NCBI RefSeq assembly: GCF_016808095.1 | Contig: NC_068971.1 | Coordinates: forward strand, 1,798,001-1,862,000 | DNA length: 64,000 nt | Origin: Vigna angularis | Taxonomy: Eukaryota > Streptophyta > Magnoliopsida > Fabales > Fabaceae | Direction: 5' to 3' | In this document: positions 50,202-62,449 of the stretch, in pieces | Layout: each line of letters opens with the position of its first letter | How positions within the stretch are numbered: position 1 is the first letter of the stretch | The notes under the pieces: generated by a model | Database searches by the model: none | Told to the model about the DNA's origin: nothing | The model's input: the letters and a program-made list of their open reading frames with translations, nothing else | Position numbers and translations under genes: made by a program

Positions 50202-50290
50202 ACATATTATTATCTCCTTGAAAACAATTGTCTCCACTGCTCACTACATATTATTATCTCCTTGAAAACAATTGTCTCCACTGCTCACTA
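50202..50290. repeat. Perfect 44-bp tandem duplication
   Basis: Two exact adjacent copies containing CATATTATTATCTCCTTG and ACAATTGTCTCCACTGC, period 44. No coding role seen. Confidence 0.95.
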
Positions 50291-51407
50291 CGCCTTATAT
50301 CACAACTATACCATCGTATATTTGCATTGATACATATGCATTTATCTCAATTTAAATGTTAATAGATTATAATTAATTATTTATTACATTATATTGACAT
50401 AAATACTATATATAAATCAAAATAACAAAACAATTAAAGATAAATCAAAGTTAGCCTTTAAAAACTTATTTTCTTAAAGTTTGAAAAAAACTTTCTTATA
50501 CAACCAATACTTGACTTTTTAAACGAATTAAATAAATGCAAACATTTGATCAAAAGTGTTCGTATGTCTAAATTTTTTACAAAAACTAATATTGTGACAT
50601 AGATAATTTTTTTAAATTCATTTGAAAATATTCTTCTTTATTTTTTACTTTATTTTTTCTTAAAAAATTAAAGTTAATGTGTATCATTCTACTTTTATTT
50701 ATTTTTTACTTATAGAGCCACTAACCATGAGAATATTATATAAAAACCTAGAAAGAATTTACTTATTTAGTGTCTAAAACTCTCGTATATTTAATTAAAC
50801 AAATTTGACTCTACATAATTTATAAATTCAACAGAAGATATAAAGTTATCAAACTGGTTGAAATTGGTTTTTTAGTCATTTCTTATGCATAAAATTATAT
50901 ATTTAATTATAAAATAACATAAATATGAACAAATTTGACTTAGTTTATTTATTCTGATTTTTTTCATTCAACCTAACACAAATCTCTAAACATGTATCAG
51001 TGACACATATATTAACAAAGTCATTCTCAAAACAAATCATCTACGCTGTAATATTATAAAATTTGAACCAGTTACTCTTAAGATTTTTTTGACTTAAAGT
51101 TGAACTTCTAAAAATTAATAGTTTCATAAGAAAGTCATAAGTGGACACGAAAGTCATTGATTAAATATTTAAAAATATCATTATCATCATAAAGAAACAA
51201 ATATTATATTTAAGTTGTGTCATGACATCCAAAAATATAATATAAAATAATATATTAAGAGTTATCACATATATATGATAAAATATAACAGTTATAAACT
51301 AAAATATAAAATATAAATTTTACCGTCATCGAAAATAACCATGGAATTTAATTTTTTATATACAATTTAACTACTACAAAACTACAAACAAAGTTAATAT
51401 AGTACTA

Positions 51408-54400
51408 ACTACTGAGTAACATCTCCTCCTTCCAATGTCTGCTTTAGAGACACCTCATCTCTTCAACAGTGTGGCCTCCAAAGGCCCTCAACTTCTCGGC
51501 CTCCAAGGCCTCAACAGTTCAGCCTTGCATAGGCCTCCACTTCTCGACCTCCAAGGCCTCAACCCTCGGCCAACTTTGGCCTCGAGCGTTCAGCCTCAAC
51601 GGCTCGTCTCCCAGTCGGCAACACCGAAGTCGGCGACCGCATACCTTCATGACTTGTTACTTAAGCAGGATCAGTAGCCTATCCAGCTCGATCGACGAAA
51701 GTACAACCCCTTTTAGACTTTCGGTCAGTCATATTATCAACGAACAAAGGAGAGCTTGTTTGTATCAGGAAGGCCTTGAATATAACTCCTTCGCATAATA
51801 AAATCATACTCAGGCTCGGGGGGCTTATGTACCATACGACCCTCCCAACTCCATGAACCGAACGGTTCTCAGGCCGACCGACCACTCAAGGCCGACCAAC
51901 CACTCAAGACCGACCACCCATCAGACCGTGCGGTCCTCCTAGCTCCATGAACTAAACGGTTCTCTCAGGCCGACCGATCACCAAGGGCGAACAACTATTC
52001 CCAAGCTGACCACCCAGGACATCCATCAGACCGATCGCCCAGGTCGACCATCCATCCGGCCGACCACGTGGTTAGATTATAAACGATAATAGCTCATTAA
52101 GGCCCTTAATGGAGGTTAAGGCGTGGTTGGGCCGTCATCAGGCCTAAGAAAGGTAAAAGTCCATTATAACTAGTATAAACAAAGGTCATAGGTATGACTT
52201 CGAGAGAGCTTGCACATTATGCACACCACATGCATCAATTATAGTAATAACCGTTCGGTCATTTTTACTGACTTGAGTGTTGGAGTGTCTTTGACAAGTA
52301 CCCGCCCGCCCATCTTGGAGAAGAGGGAAGGAGAACAAACAACTTGGAGTATGAGACAACAAGGTAACTGTCTGGCATCCAACCAACCCGTTCGGTCTTC
52401 AATGTCCGTCCAGTCATCAAGAATCGTTCGGTCTTCGAGACATCTTGGAATGTTTTAAGGGACCTTCAAACCCCACCAAAACATTTTGCATACCTTCATG
52501 ACTTGTTACTTAAGCAGGATCAGTAGCCTATCTAGCTCGGTCGGCGAAAGTACTGTTAGCAAAATGATGAAGATGAAGTTTTGATGATGTCCAAATCAAG
52601 TCAAGATATATCAAGATTCATGAAGATCCTTTGAAGACTTGTTTTTGTTATAAAAAGCTTTTGTAATAATTGTAGTTTAATGTTTAGAACTTAGATTTGT
52701 AGTAGATTTTGATTCTTGTACTTTCATACTTTGTATTAGCTGTTCAGAATAAAAAAACACACGGTTTTAATCGATTAAATCAAGTATTAATCGATTAAAA
52801 CGTTGCAGGTGCTAAAAACTCAACTGACATGGAAATAATCGATTATTACCTATTTTAATCGATTAGTTAATCGATTAATCCTTAAAATAATCGATTATGG
52901 ATGACCGTTGGAGTTTTCTGACTTTTGAAAACTAGTCGTTGTACTCATTTTAATCGATTAACAATAATATTAATCAATTAAAAGCGTTAAATGGCCAGTT
53001 ATGAAGAATGGAAGAGTATTTGCTTGAGTCTATAAATAGGCTCTCCTTATCCATCGACAATAACTCTTCCCTTGTGCTCTAGTACTCAAAAATCATTAAG
53101 ACTTATGTGTTCTTGTTCGGCTTGTGAAACTCGTTTCTGTGGAGCTGGTGAAGTGCTGCTACGGTGACTGAGGAAATAGCCGGTTCATCCTTGGTGTGTC
53201 TAAGGAGGTGTTCAGAAGAGGAAGTTCGTCCTTCGTGAAGTATTCAGAGGAGATGTTCATCCTTTGTGAAGACTCAAAGGAGGTGCAGGTTCATCTCTTG
53301 TGGTATCAAGAGAGGTGGTTTCTAAACTTTTACAAATTGTTTCTTTGTGATTGTAATTTGTAATTGTTTTGTGAGTAGTAAACTGTTTATCTTGTTTTGA
53401 GATAAGCGACTGGACGTAGGATTGGTAAGATCCGAACCAGGATAAAATCATTTGTGCAAATTTCTCTCAACCTTACTCTCTTTATTTGTCTTTATTATTT
53501 GCTTGGTAAGTTTAATTGAGTAGAAATTAAAAGGCACACGTTTGTATTAAAAACCCTCTTGGTTTGTTATTCCACGCTAACAATTTCGTTGTAGCCGCTC
53601 TAACAAGTACGACCCCTTCCAAACTTTCGGCCAGTCATCTTATCAACGAACAAAGGAGAGCTCGTCCGTATCAGGAAGGCCTTGAACATAACCCCTTCGC
53701 ATAATAAAATCATGCTCGGGCTTGGGGGGCTTATGTACCTTACGGCCCTCCCAGCTCCATGAACCGAACGATTCTAAAGCCAACTGACCACTAAAGGCCG
53801 ACTAAACACCCAGACCGACCACCCGTTAGACCGTACAGTCCTTCCAGCTCCATGAACCGAACGGTTCTCTCAGGACGACCGACCACCGAGGTCGAACAAC
53901 TTTTCCTAAGCTGACCATATAGGATGTCCATCAAACCGACCGCCCAGGCCGACCATCCATCAGACCAGCCGACCATCCATCAGACCAGTCGACCACATGG
54001 TTAGATTACAAACTATAATAGTTCATTAAGCTCCTAATGGAGGTTAAGGTGCGGTTGGGCCGTCATTAGGCCCAAGAAAGGTAAAAACCCATTACAACTA
54101 GTATAAACAAAGGTCTCAGGTATGACTTCAGGAGAGGTTGCACATTATGCACACCACATGCATCACTTGTAGTAATAATCGTTCGATCATTTTTACTAAC
54201 TTGAGCGTCATAGTGCCTTTGACAGGTACCCGCTCGCACGACTTGGAGAAGAGGGAAAGAGAACGAACAACTTAGATTATGAGACAATAAGGTAATCGTC
54301 CCACATCCAACCAGTCTGCTCGGTCTTCAATATCCGTCCAATCATCAAGAATCGTCCGGTTTTCAAAACATCCTGGAATATTTTAGGGACTTCCAAACCT

Positions 54401-54415
54401 CACCGAAACAACTAC
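51408..54415. mobile_element. LTR-like element with tandem internal duplication
   Basis: Body 51413-54410, starting TGAGTAAC and ending CCGAAACA, with target duplication ACTAC at 51408-51412 and 54411-54415. The segment 51639-52483 is repeated as 52488-54410, the second copy being split by a solo LTR (52554-53605). Copy 1 therefore has a full-looking LTR (51413-52483); copy 2 lacks the first 225 bp. No gag or pol sequence lies between the copies. It may be a solo LTR that duplicated internally, or a two-LTR element that lost its interior. The sequence is rich in GACCGACCACC-type repeats and contains ACCGAACGGT. Confidence 0.75.
52549..53610. mobile_element. Solo LTR (1052 bp) nested in the element above
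   Basis: Body 52554-53605, starting TGTTAGC and ending CTCTAACA, with a perfect target duplication AGTAC (52549-52553 and 53606-53610). A TATA-like TATAAATAGG lies at 53031-53040. It holds seven exact AATCGATT boxes between 52769 and 52959. No coding sequence. Its clean excision from copy 2 of the host repeat is supported by the unbroken copy 1. The superfamily (copia or gypsy) cannot be told from the LTR alone. Confidence 0.9.
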
Positions 54416-55645
54416 CAAACCAATCTTTAACATAGGAATAGTCACGCTATTATATTTATTCCTATTATATAATATATATTTTGGTCAACTAAGTTTCAAG
54501 TTAATTTTCGTTTTCAGGTTTTTTTATTGTGTCATGACTTTTTAAAAAATATCTAAAATTATATCTATTATTTAAAGAAATACTAGCAATGTTAATAACA
54601 CGTTACATGGTATGAATTTTATATAACTAAACAATACTATGTATCATTATCAAATTCAATTTATTATATATATATATATATATATATATAATTCAATTTG
54701 TTTTGAAATAAAATAATATTATTTTTTTCTAAATTGAAATTAGATTTATTATTTGTATACATGTTATATTGATATTTTTTTAGTAAAATTGATTTTTTCT
54801 TAGATTATTTTTATTAATCATGACTTTTACCACTAAATTTTAATATAAATATTAGTTTAACATTTATATATATATAAAATTTGGTCTTAATTAATTAATT
54901 TATCATTTTATAAATGATATTAATTAATTTCTTCTTATAAAACATGTTTGAATTAATAATATATAGTAATATAATATATTACAAAGACAATATTAGTAAA
55001 ATTATAAATATAACATTCATATAAATAACAAATTTAGTTTCAATCTGGAGAGATAATATTGTTTAATTTTAAAAAGGTAAAACTAAATTGAACTAAAGAA
55101 ACATACATAAGACTAAATTTAGATCAAAGTCTAAATGTAACATTAACATACCACTTGATACCAACATTAACACGTAACATTATCATTGTCTTGTCATTTG
55201 ACATTAATAATAGCACTGACAAGTGATATAGTACTCACAAGTGATATTGTCATCTACATAAGATTAATATTGTTAATGTCACGTGTCATATGGTAACAAC
55301 ATTTTTTAGAGAAAAAAATTAAAACAATCACATATTTACAAGTGATATACCAATATTAGCAATTGTAATTTTTTTCAAGTAATCTAATCGACACATTTTT
55401 ACAAAATTTAAGACGCAATTAAAATTTTGTTAAAAAATAAATGAATATAATTTATTTTTCATAAAAATAAAACCAGACGAATAATTACATTTTTTAAGTA
55501 TCATGTTTCTATGTTCGTCATAACATCATTAAATGAATGTTCGATCTTTAAATCATTTAAAATTCCCAAACTCAAAAAATCTCAAATCAAGCTATTAAAA
55601 AAAAAATTCAAGCATCTAGAGACAAGTCACGACTAATTAATATGG
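54416..55645. other. AT-rich spacer with (TA)n
   Basis: Very AT-rich with no coding segment. A TA run of about 27 bp lies at 54664-54690. Confidence 0.5.
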
Positions 55646-56140
55646 TGAGTATAACACCCAAATAATTTAAAGGGTATTACTGGTAGTAAAGACAAAATTA
55701 ATTCGATATCTAATATAAACAACCAAACTTTATTTCAATTCATCCAAAGTATCATTCCAAACTTACAAACTTTAAACAATATAGTCTTCACCACTTAACA
55801 TAAATTCGAAATTAAACTTATAAGTCTTACACAACATATTTTTCCAATGCAAATTTATTCTTTTTACAAAAATCTCTGAAAGTTTTTCCCAGCATATCTC
55901 TCATAATCTCTAAGCTTTTTCAACCGCATCTGCAACATTATCTGCTCACGTATAACATGAGTTATATGATCATAGCACAAACAAATAAGGGTAAGCCAAC
56001 CATACAATCATTAAACTTACTTATAATATAAATATTTCAATCAATTATCCTGATGTCATTAATTCATTTTGTTCTTAACTTCTTCAAAACCATCTTTCTC
56101 ATTTTCATAAACCTTACAAGTTTACCAAGCTTACTCACGA

Positions 56141-56300
56141 AGCCTTATGGTCAGATCGCTCTCTACCTGCTTCCTTAAGCCTTACCTGTATACTATGTCT
56201 TACTTTCCGAAGCCTTATGGTCAAACCTCTCTTTGCCTGCTTTTATAAGACTTAGGAACAATATGTTTATGTCAAAGCCTTATGGTCAGACCACTTTTTG
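56141..56300. repeat. Three-copy repeat, 65-70 bp
   Basis: AGCCTTATGGTCA recurs at 56141, 56211 and 56276, each followed by a variant of CTCTTTGCCTGCTT. Confidence 0.8.
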
Positions 56301-56626
56301 CCTGCTTTCATAAACCTCATGTGTTACTCTGCTCATATCAATGTCTCATGGTATAAACCAAATATACTACTCCGAGTAGTAAACATCATTTCATAATTAA
56401 TGATTTTTTATATTCACCCAAACATTTCATAAAATCAACAAATCATATCCTCTTATCCACCTAACTCAATCATGTTCATTCTTTAATCATAAATTGACAA
56501 TAACCCATTTTCGTGTCAATATCCAAAATAAAGTAAACATATTGCCAAATATCATATTTCATATTATAAACTCATATTTCCTGTAACGAGTATAACTCAA
56601 CATAATTTAACCAATCAAAGGTCATA

Positions 56627-57366
56627 GATCAGCCAAAATACATCAACATGTCTTAGGAACTACATATTAAAGTTTGGGCTCAATGTAACGGTAAATGAAT
56701 TATATCTGAAGTTTTTACCATGATAACTCAAGAACAAAAATATAGTGTTCATCATACTTTTCAAAATTTCGAAATTAATTTCTCAACACATAGACTTTTA
56801 ATTACTAATCCGAACGATCAAATTATAGTAATATATCTTAGGAATCATATATCAAATTTTCAGGTTGATCTAACGGTCAAATAGAACAAAATCTATATTT
56901 TACCAAGAGGACTCAGTAACAAAATTACAGGGGTAATTAATTTACTCAAACATGCAGAACTTATTTCTTCAAGTACAGACTCTTAATTAATGATACGAAC
57001 GGTCAAATTATAGTAATATATCTTAGGAATCATATATCAAATTTTCAGGTTGATCTAACGGTCAAATAGAACAGAATCTATATTTTACCGAGAGGACTCA
57101 GTAACAGAATTACAAGGGTAATTAATTTACTCAAACATGCAAAACTTATTTCTCCAAGTACAGACTCTTAATTAATGATCCGAACGGTCAAAGTGAAGAA
57201 ATAGGTCTTAGCATTCATATATTAAAATTTTAGCTAAATCCAACAGTAAAAACAATTAAATGAAATGTTTTACCACACTCACTCGAAAATAAGAAAATTA
57301 TAATCATGAAAACTAAATTTACACAAGTGAATAGATAACTACCATTACCAAAATTTTAACATGTTC
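56627..57366. repeat. 185-bp tandem array, four copies
   Basis: A GAACGGTCAAATTATAG-type unit starts at 56812, 56997 and 57182, exactly 185 bp apart. A more diverged copy precedes at 56627; TCTTAGGAA keeps the same phase there. The two central copies are nearly identical, the outer two diverged. Confidence 0.88.
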
Positions 57367-57419
57367 ATAATTCATATTCATGATCATAACATGTATAAAT
57401 ATCATATGTAAGAAAGAAT

Positions 57420-57498
57420 TAGCTCCCCCACCATTAAAAATAATCTAGCTCCCCTACCATAAAAAATAATTTAGCTCCTCTACCATAAAAAATAATCT
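57420..57498. repeat. 26-bp tandem repeat, three copies
   Basis: Three units of AGCTCCCCTACCATAAAAAA followed by TAATCT, with few changes. Confidence 0.88.
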
Positions 57499-57511
57499 AA
57501 ATATAAAAATT

Positions 57512-57860
57512 CAGGGAAACTAGAAGTTGAATCTGACAGAGCCAGTTAGACAACTTTTCATCCTTCCAGAAAGATGCAATAAAAAAATAGATAAAACAAT
57601 AAAATTTATGGGGAAACAAGAAGTTGAATCTAGCAAAATCGGTTAGACAATTTCTCATCCTTCCAAAATACAATATAAATAAATAAGAAATAAAAGGTAT
57701 GGGGAAACAATAAGTTGAATCTGGCAGAGCCGGTTAGACAACTTTTTGTCATTCCAAAAATACAATATAAAGAGATAAGAAACAATACAAGGTCTGAGGA
57801 AACAAGAAGTTGAATCTGGTAGAGCCGATTAGACAACTTCTCGTCCTTCCAAAATTGCAA
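57512..57860. repeat. 91-97 bp tandem repeat, four copies
   Basis: AAGTTGAATC recurs at 57524, 57621, 57712 and 57806, each followed by a GGTTAGACAACTT variant and a TCCTTCCA variant. Confidence 0.88.
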
Positions 57861-58239
57861 AAGAAACAACTAAATGTTCTACGTAACAATAACGTACAAT
57901 TAGCATAACAGAATCAATATCACGTTTTACAACTATCAAACTTGGATCTCATCACAGAAGCATGTTCTCGTTCAAAATTCAAGATCATCCAGAAACAAAA
58001 TACTCCATATTCAAGATTTAGGATTAGACAAAAGCAAAGTATTGTATACTCAAGATTCAAGAGTAGCTTCCATTGCCTGATTCTCGCTCCTTTCTGAATG
58101 AAGAACACCTCTTCACAAACTCTTGCTACCTTTTCTACGACTCAGATTCTAGTCCTAATATCTCTTTATTTTTGACAAAAGTCTTGCTCAATTTCACTCT
58201 CCTCCCCTAAACTTCATTTCTCACCCCTTTTTATAGTTG

Positions 58240-58430
58240 AAGTTAGGGGTTACTGTAGCTGTACTACAATTACTGTAGCGGTACTGTAGCTTGTACTACA
58301 TTTTCCCTATAACAGTACTGTAGCAACACATGATTCATGAGATATTTTTACTGTAGCACTGTACATATTTTATTGTAGCACTATACGTATTTTACTATAG
58401 CATTTTACTGTAGCATTTATACATAAAATT
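58240..58430. repeat. ACTGTAGC-rich stretch
   Basis: About eight irregularly spaced copies of (A)CTGTAGC or one-base variants near the right end of the degenerate element. Confidence 0.7.
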
Positions 58431-58486
58431 ATTTTATTTAAAAAATATCTAGTATCTTAATTACAACTAATTTCAAAGGTCTTACA

Positions 58487-59311
58487 ATGCACATAATTTT
58501 TTACTATAATTATTTAAAAATTAAAATTATATAATATAATCATTTACCTCCGTAACTAAATCAAACACACATGACTGGTACAGTGACATGTGAAACGTTA
58601 TACCTCTTAGTGTATTTTAAAATTCTAAGTTATGTTTATTTAGTCAATGTTTGTTAGGTATTATTTAAACAAACCTTACGAACCCGATTTGATACTATTG
58701 AATAAGGGTATTAACAAGTCCTAAATATGAATAAAAATAAATATGTTTTGTTTTTTATTACCTGACCTAATCAATTGTGGTATTAGGATAATAATTACAA
58801 TAATAATAGTCATAATAGTTGTGACAAAATTAATGAAAAATAATAACGGTAATATCAAAATAACAGTGAGAGTGATAAAAATAAATAAAAAACCTCAAAC
58901 AAATTAAGTAGTAATAATATTTGTTGTGATTAATTATAATGGTAATTACATTGACAGTGTTAATTAATTATAATAATAAAAATGTATTTAGGTGTCACTC
59001 GAATTGTTGGTAGGAATGTAACAAGTGTTTGGTTTCTTTTTAATAAATACGATCTAGATATATATTTTTTGTATAGTTGGATTTGAATATACAAAATCTT
59101 GAATTAAACTAATTTTTCTTTTGAAGTTTATTGATAACTTTTAATAACACGAGCATACAATCTTATTTTTTCAAATAACAATTTAATATTGTATTATGAT
59201 AAATAATTTTACTTTGTATTTTATTATAATCGAATATTTGTCTTTTTTAATACCGTGTATCTATTAAAACTCTTGTTTACACAGACTAGCACTTTTTATT
59301 GACAATTGATT

Positions 59312-59353
<42 letters not shown>

Positions 59354-59364
59354 TAAAATAAGTG
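58487..59364. other. AT-rich spacer with (TA)n
   Basis: No coding segment recognised. A TA run of about 36 bp lies at 59316-59352, just left of the next LTR-like element. Confidence 0.5.
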
Positions 59365-61852
59365 CATATTGTAACATCCCAGATTATATATGAACATATA
59401 ACATAGTAAGTCTACATTTAAATAAGAGAAAACAGTTAGAATAGACTGTAAATAAAGTTAAGCTTACAGTCATCCCAAAATCAGGAAATTTAGAACTTAA
59501 GCAAATGGAGTATTTCAAAAGGGTGGGAATCACAGGTGGATTCATAACAACTGAATAGTAATTCCAAATACAAAAAATAAAAAATAATAGAACCCTAAGG
59601 AGACTAAGCAGCAACATCGTCTTCCTCCAAAGCCTGGTCCAGAGGCACCTCATTCGCCTCTGCTCACATCCAAATGGATGATCATTGCAAAAGAAAGCAT
59701 ACCCAAGCAAAACACAAACACACAAGCAAGGGTGAGCTAGATATAAAAGTCATGTTATAGCAATCATACACAATAGACAGTTAAATACAGATACTAGACC
59801 ATGCAAACTTGACTTGCTACCCTTAAACTTGACTCGTCCGGACTATAATGATTGCCGAGCTATGGCGGGTTATGCACTCGTGGTGTCCTCTACTGCTTTG
59901 CAAAGCCATTGTCAATGGGTTTCACCCTACCACACTCACGAGGTTAGTCTGTTATCACTCACCTTGGGTCATACTGGAAGCACCCAAAACTAGGATCTCC
60001 TACTACTCCTCACCACATGAATCAATCCTTTCTACTTGAGAATGAAAGACCATTGGAGCGTCAGGAAAACCCCCAAAACTGAGCTACCATACATTCATTC
60101 CAAACATTGAGGGCACCACCATGAATCCTCACCTTGAGGCCATGGAATTACGTCCATTACACATAGGGCACCACCATGTGACCTCCCTTGAGATCCATGG
60201 AATTACGTCCATTACACATACTTGTTACATTCAACCACCAAACAGGTCTCATACATTCACATACTTTCAGTATAATAACATTACCACGATCATACTATGC
60301 ATTGCAATCATCCCACACACTTAATTCAACCCAAAACAAGAGCAAAAGAGGCTGGAACCGAACACTATGAGCTTTGGTCGAGCACTTAAGGCTTTGGCTG
60401 AACACTACAAACTTTGGCCGAACACTATTGAACTTGGCCGAGCACTTAGAGCTTTGGCCGAACACTTAGAGCTTTGGCCGAACGCTATGAGCTTTGACCG
60501 AACGCTATTTAGACCACGTACCACTAAGACCGAATGGTACCAAGACCGAGAACCATCAAGACCGAACGCTACCTATGACCGAATGGTTTGAACTGGTAAG
60601 GCTAAAGAGACCGACCACTCAAAGCAGAATAAGGCCGAACGCTAAGTCAGGGCATGACCGAACGGTCAAATCAACACCTGACCGAACGGCCAAATCAGGG
60701 CATGACCGAATGGTCAGCTATCACGTTCTACATAATTCTGCAAAATTGCAACCAGACTCTAGAGTACCATTTCTATCCATTTTTACTAACTTCTAACACC
60801 CTTAATTCTTGTTTTAGACTTAATTGGACTTATCTAAATGATTCTAAACATTCCTACTACCATTCTAAAGTGATTAAAACTCAAATTCAACTCTAAAACA
60901 CCAATTGCCACAACTTAGGTACCCAAATCCAAATCTACTACTTTGCACTTATTTTGATCAATTTAGTGACTCAAACGAGTCACAATACAGTGGCTAAGAC
61001 TGCCTCAACATCCCAATCATGCTTTAGACCTCAAATACCCAAAATCACTACCTCACTTCCTCTCAAAGTGACCTAAAAACCACAAAACTCCAAATTTCTA
61101 TCCAACCAAAAATATACCAAATTTCACACTTAAATCACTTCCAATTGGTCAATTATAGCAATTCAAACCCATCCAAATCAATTCCAAACAGCTCAACATA
61201 GTTTCATGGATTTCATGTATCAACACATACATTACAACATACTCAAAACGCAAAATACAACTCCAAATAGTGCACCAATTCAGAATCCAATATACATACA
61301 TTTCATACAAGCAATTTAAAGAAGTATTTTAGCTCCCCTTACCTTGTGGTTACAGTACAGTACAACTCACAACAATAGCAAGGCTTTGATAGCTACACAT
61401 CCAGCATCCAACAAGACCCTACAATCCACTGAAGTGGGGACAACACAGCTCTTAGAGCTAGAATGGACAAAAATCGAAATGGGGCACCACCAGTTGCATG
61501 CAACCAGTAGAGTTGCATGCCCTAGGTTCAAGAAAAGTGGAGGAATTGACTTACCCGTCCAAATCAGAATTTCAATCGGATGAAAGGGAAGCTCTCAACT
61601 CCGTGAACGAGAGCACACCACCTATTTGAAATTTCAACGGTGGAAAGTGGTGGAAAAGTAGAGAGAAGTCAGAGCAAGAAGAGGATAATGGAACTGAGTT
61701 TAGAGAGAGAAAAGGGTAACTGGAAAATGAGTTCAGAGTTGGAGAATGAAGGAACGCCTTCTAAGGTCATGGTGCCTTTGGCCCTTTGAGCCTGGTTGCC
61801 TCAGAAAATAAGGCCCCACAACCCATACAGTTTTCCAGGACCTTACACATAT
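59365..61852 (-). mobile_element. Solo long LTR-like element (2478 bp)
   Basis: Body 59370-61847, starting TGTAACATCCC and ending CCTTACA, with a perfect target duplication CATAT (59365-59369 and 61848-61852). TG...CA ends plus a 5-bp duplication fit an LTR. No second copy or gag/pol sequence is present, so it reads as a solo LTR, unusually long. The interior has two copies of a 60-bp block (60113-60230, CATGGAATTACGTCCATTAC), a run of GCCGAACACT-type units (60360-60500) and ACCGAACGG boxes (60657-60720). Orientation is inferred from the TGTAAG start on the minus strand. Confidence 0.75.
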
Positions 61853-62394
61853 GTTATTCCAATAGATAAATAAATAAAATACTGTATTTACGTTGTATTT
61901 ATATACGATGACATTAGTATTATATAGTCTCTAGAATATATTTTTTATAACCTAATAACCTATCTGAAACAAAATAAATCCAAAATATGAATATCAAAAT
62001 CAATTCATTTTTTTTCTTATTTTTTTTAGAATTATTAAAAAATGAATTTTTTAAGTCTAATACCATTTCATAAAACTGGCTTGTAAAATGAATGTATATC
62101 TCACTTATATATATATATATTATGAATTGGTTTTATTTCTTAAGACTAATAATGTAAATTATACTGATATGACATGTTACTCCTCTACAGTATATTTATA
62201 TGCATTAATAATGGATTTTGAAATGACATCTTTGATTAAAAAGATACTTTTAACTGGTCACTAGTTCTTTTTATTTGATTTCCAGTCTGTTTTTTTTTTT
62301 TTTAGTTTCGTCATGAAGTTCCCCAGTGTATGGTAGGGAAGAATAACACGACCATAAATAAGTAAACAACATGTCTCTTAAATTACCTTAATAA

Positions 62395-62449
<55 letters not shown>

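Larger units (their letters stand above)
48464..51412. other. Importin promoter side and AT-rich spacer
   Basis: The first 250 bp upstream of the importin ATG are less AT-rich and contain a (GA)8 run at 48661-48677, typical of a plant 5' UTR or core promoter. Beyond about 49.1 kb the DNA is AT-rich with no coding segment recognised. Confidence 0.5.
55646..58486 (-). mobile_element. Degenerate long LTR-like element with tandem arrays
   Basis: Starts TGAGTATAACACCC and ends GGTCTTACA on the plus strand. This resembles the ends of the better preserved element at 59370-61847 (TGTAACATCCC and GGACCTTACA). On the minus strand both would start TGTAAG. I could not find a matching target duplication. 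The interior contains four separate tandem arrays and no coding sequence. Boundaries are tentative. Confidence 0.45.

Noticed and set aside
51435..51798. Two overlapping plus-strand open frames of 80 and 109 codons
   Set aside because: They lie in the repetitive GC-richer start of the LTR-like element and encode repeats of LQGLN-type words. No protein family similarity.
56627..57860. Possible CRISPR-like array
   Set aside because: Units are contiguous tandem repeats without unique spacers, in a plant nuclear context.
60121..60896. Plus-strand open frames of 60-100 codons
   Set aside because: They run through short tandem repeats (CCGAACACT and ACCGAACGG types) of a solo-LTR-like element and have no family similarity.
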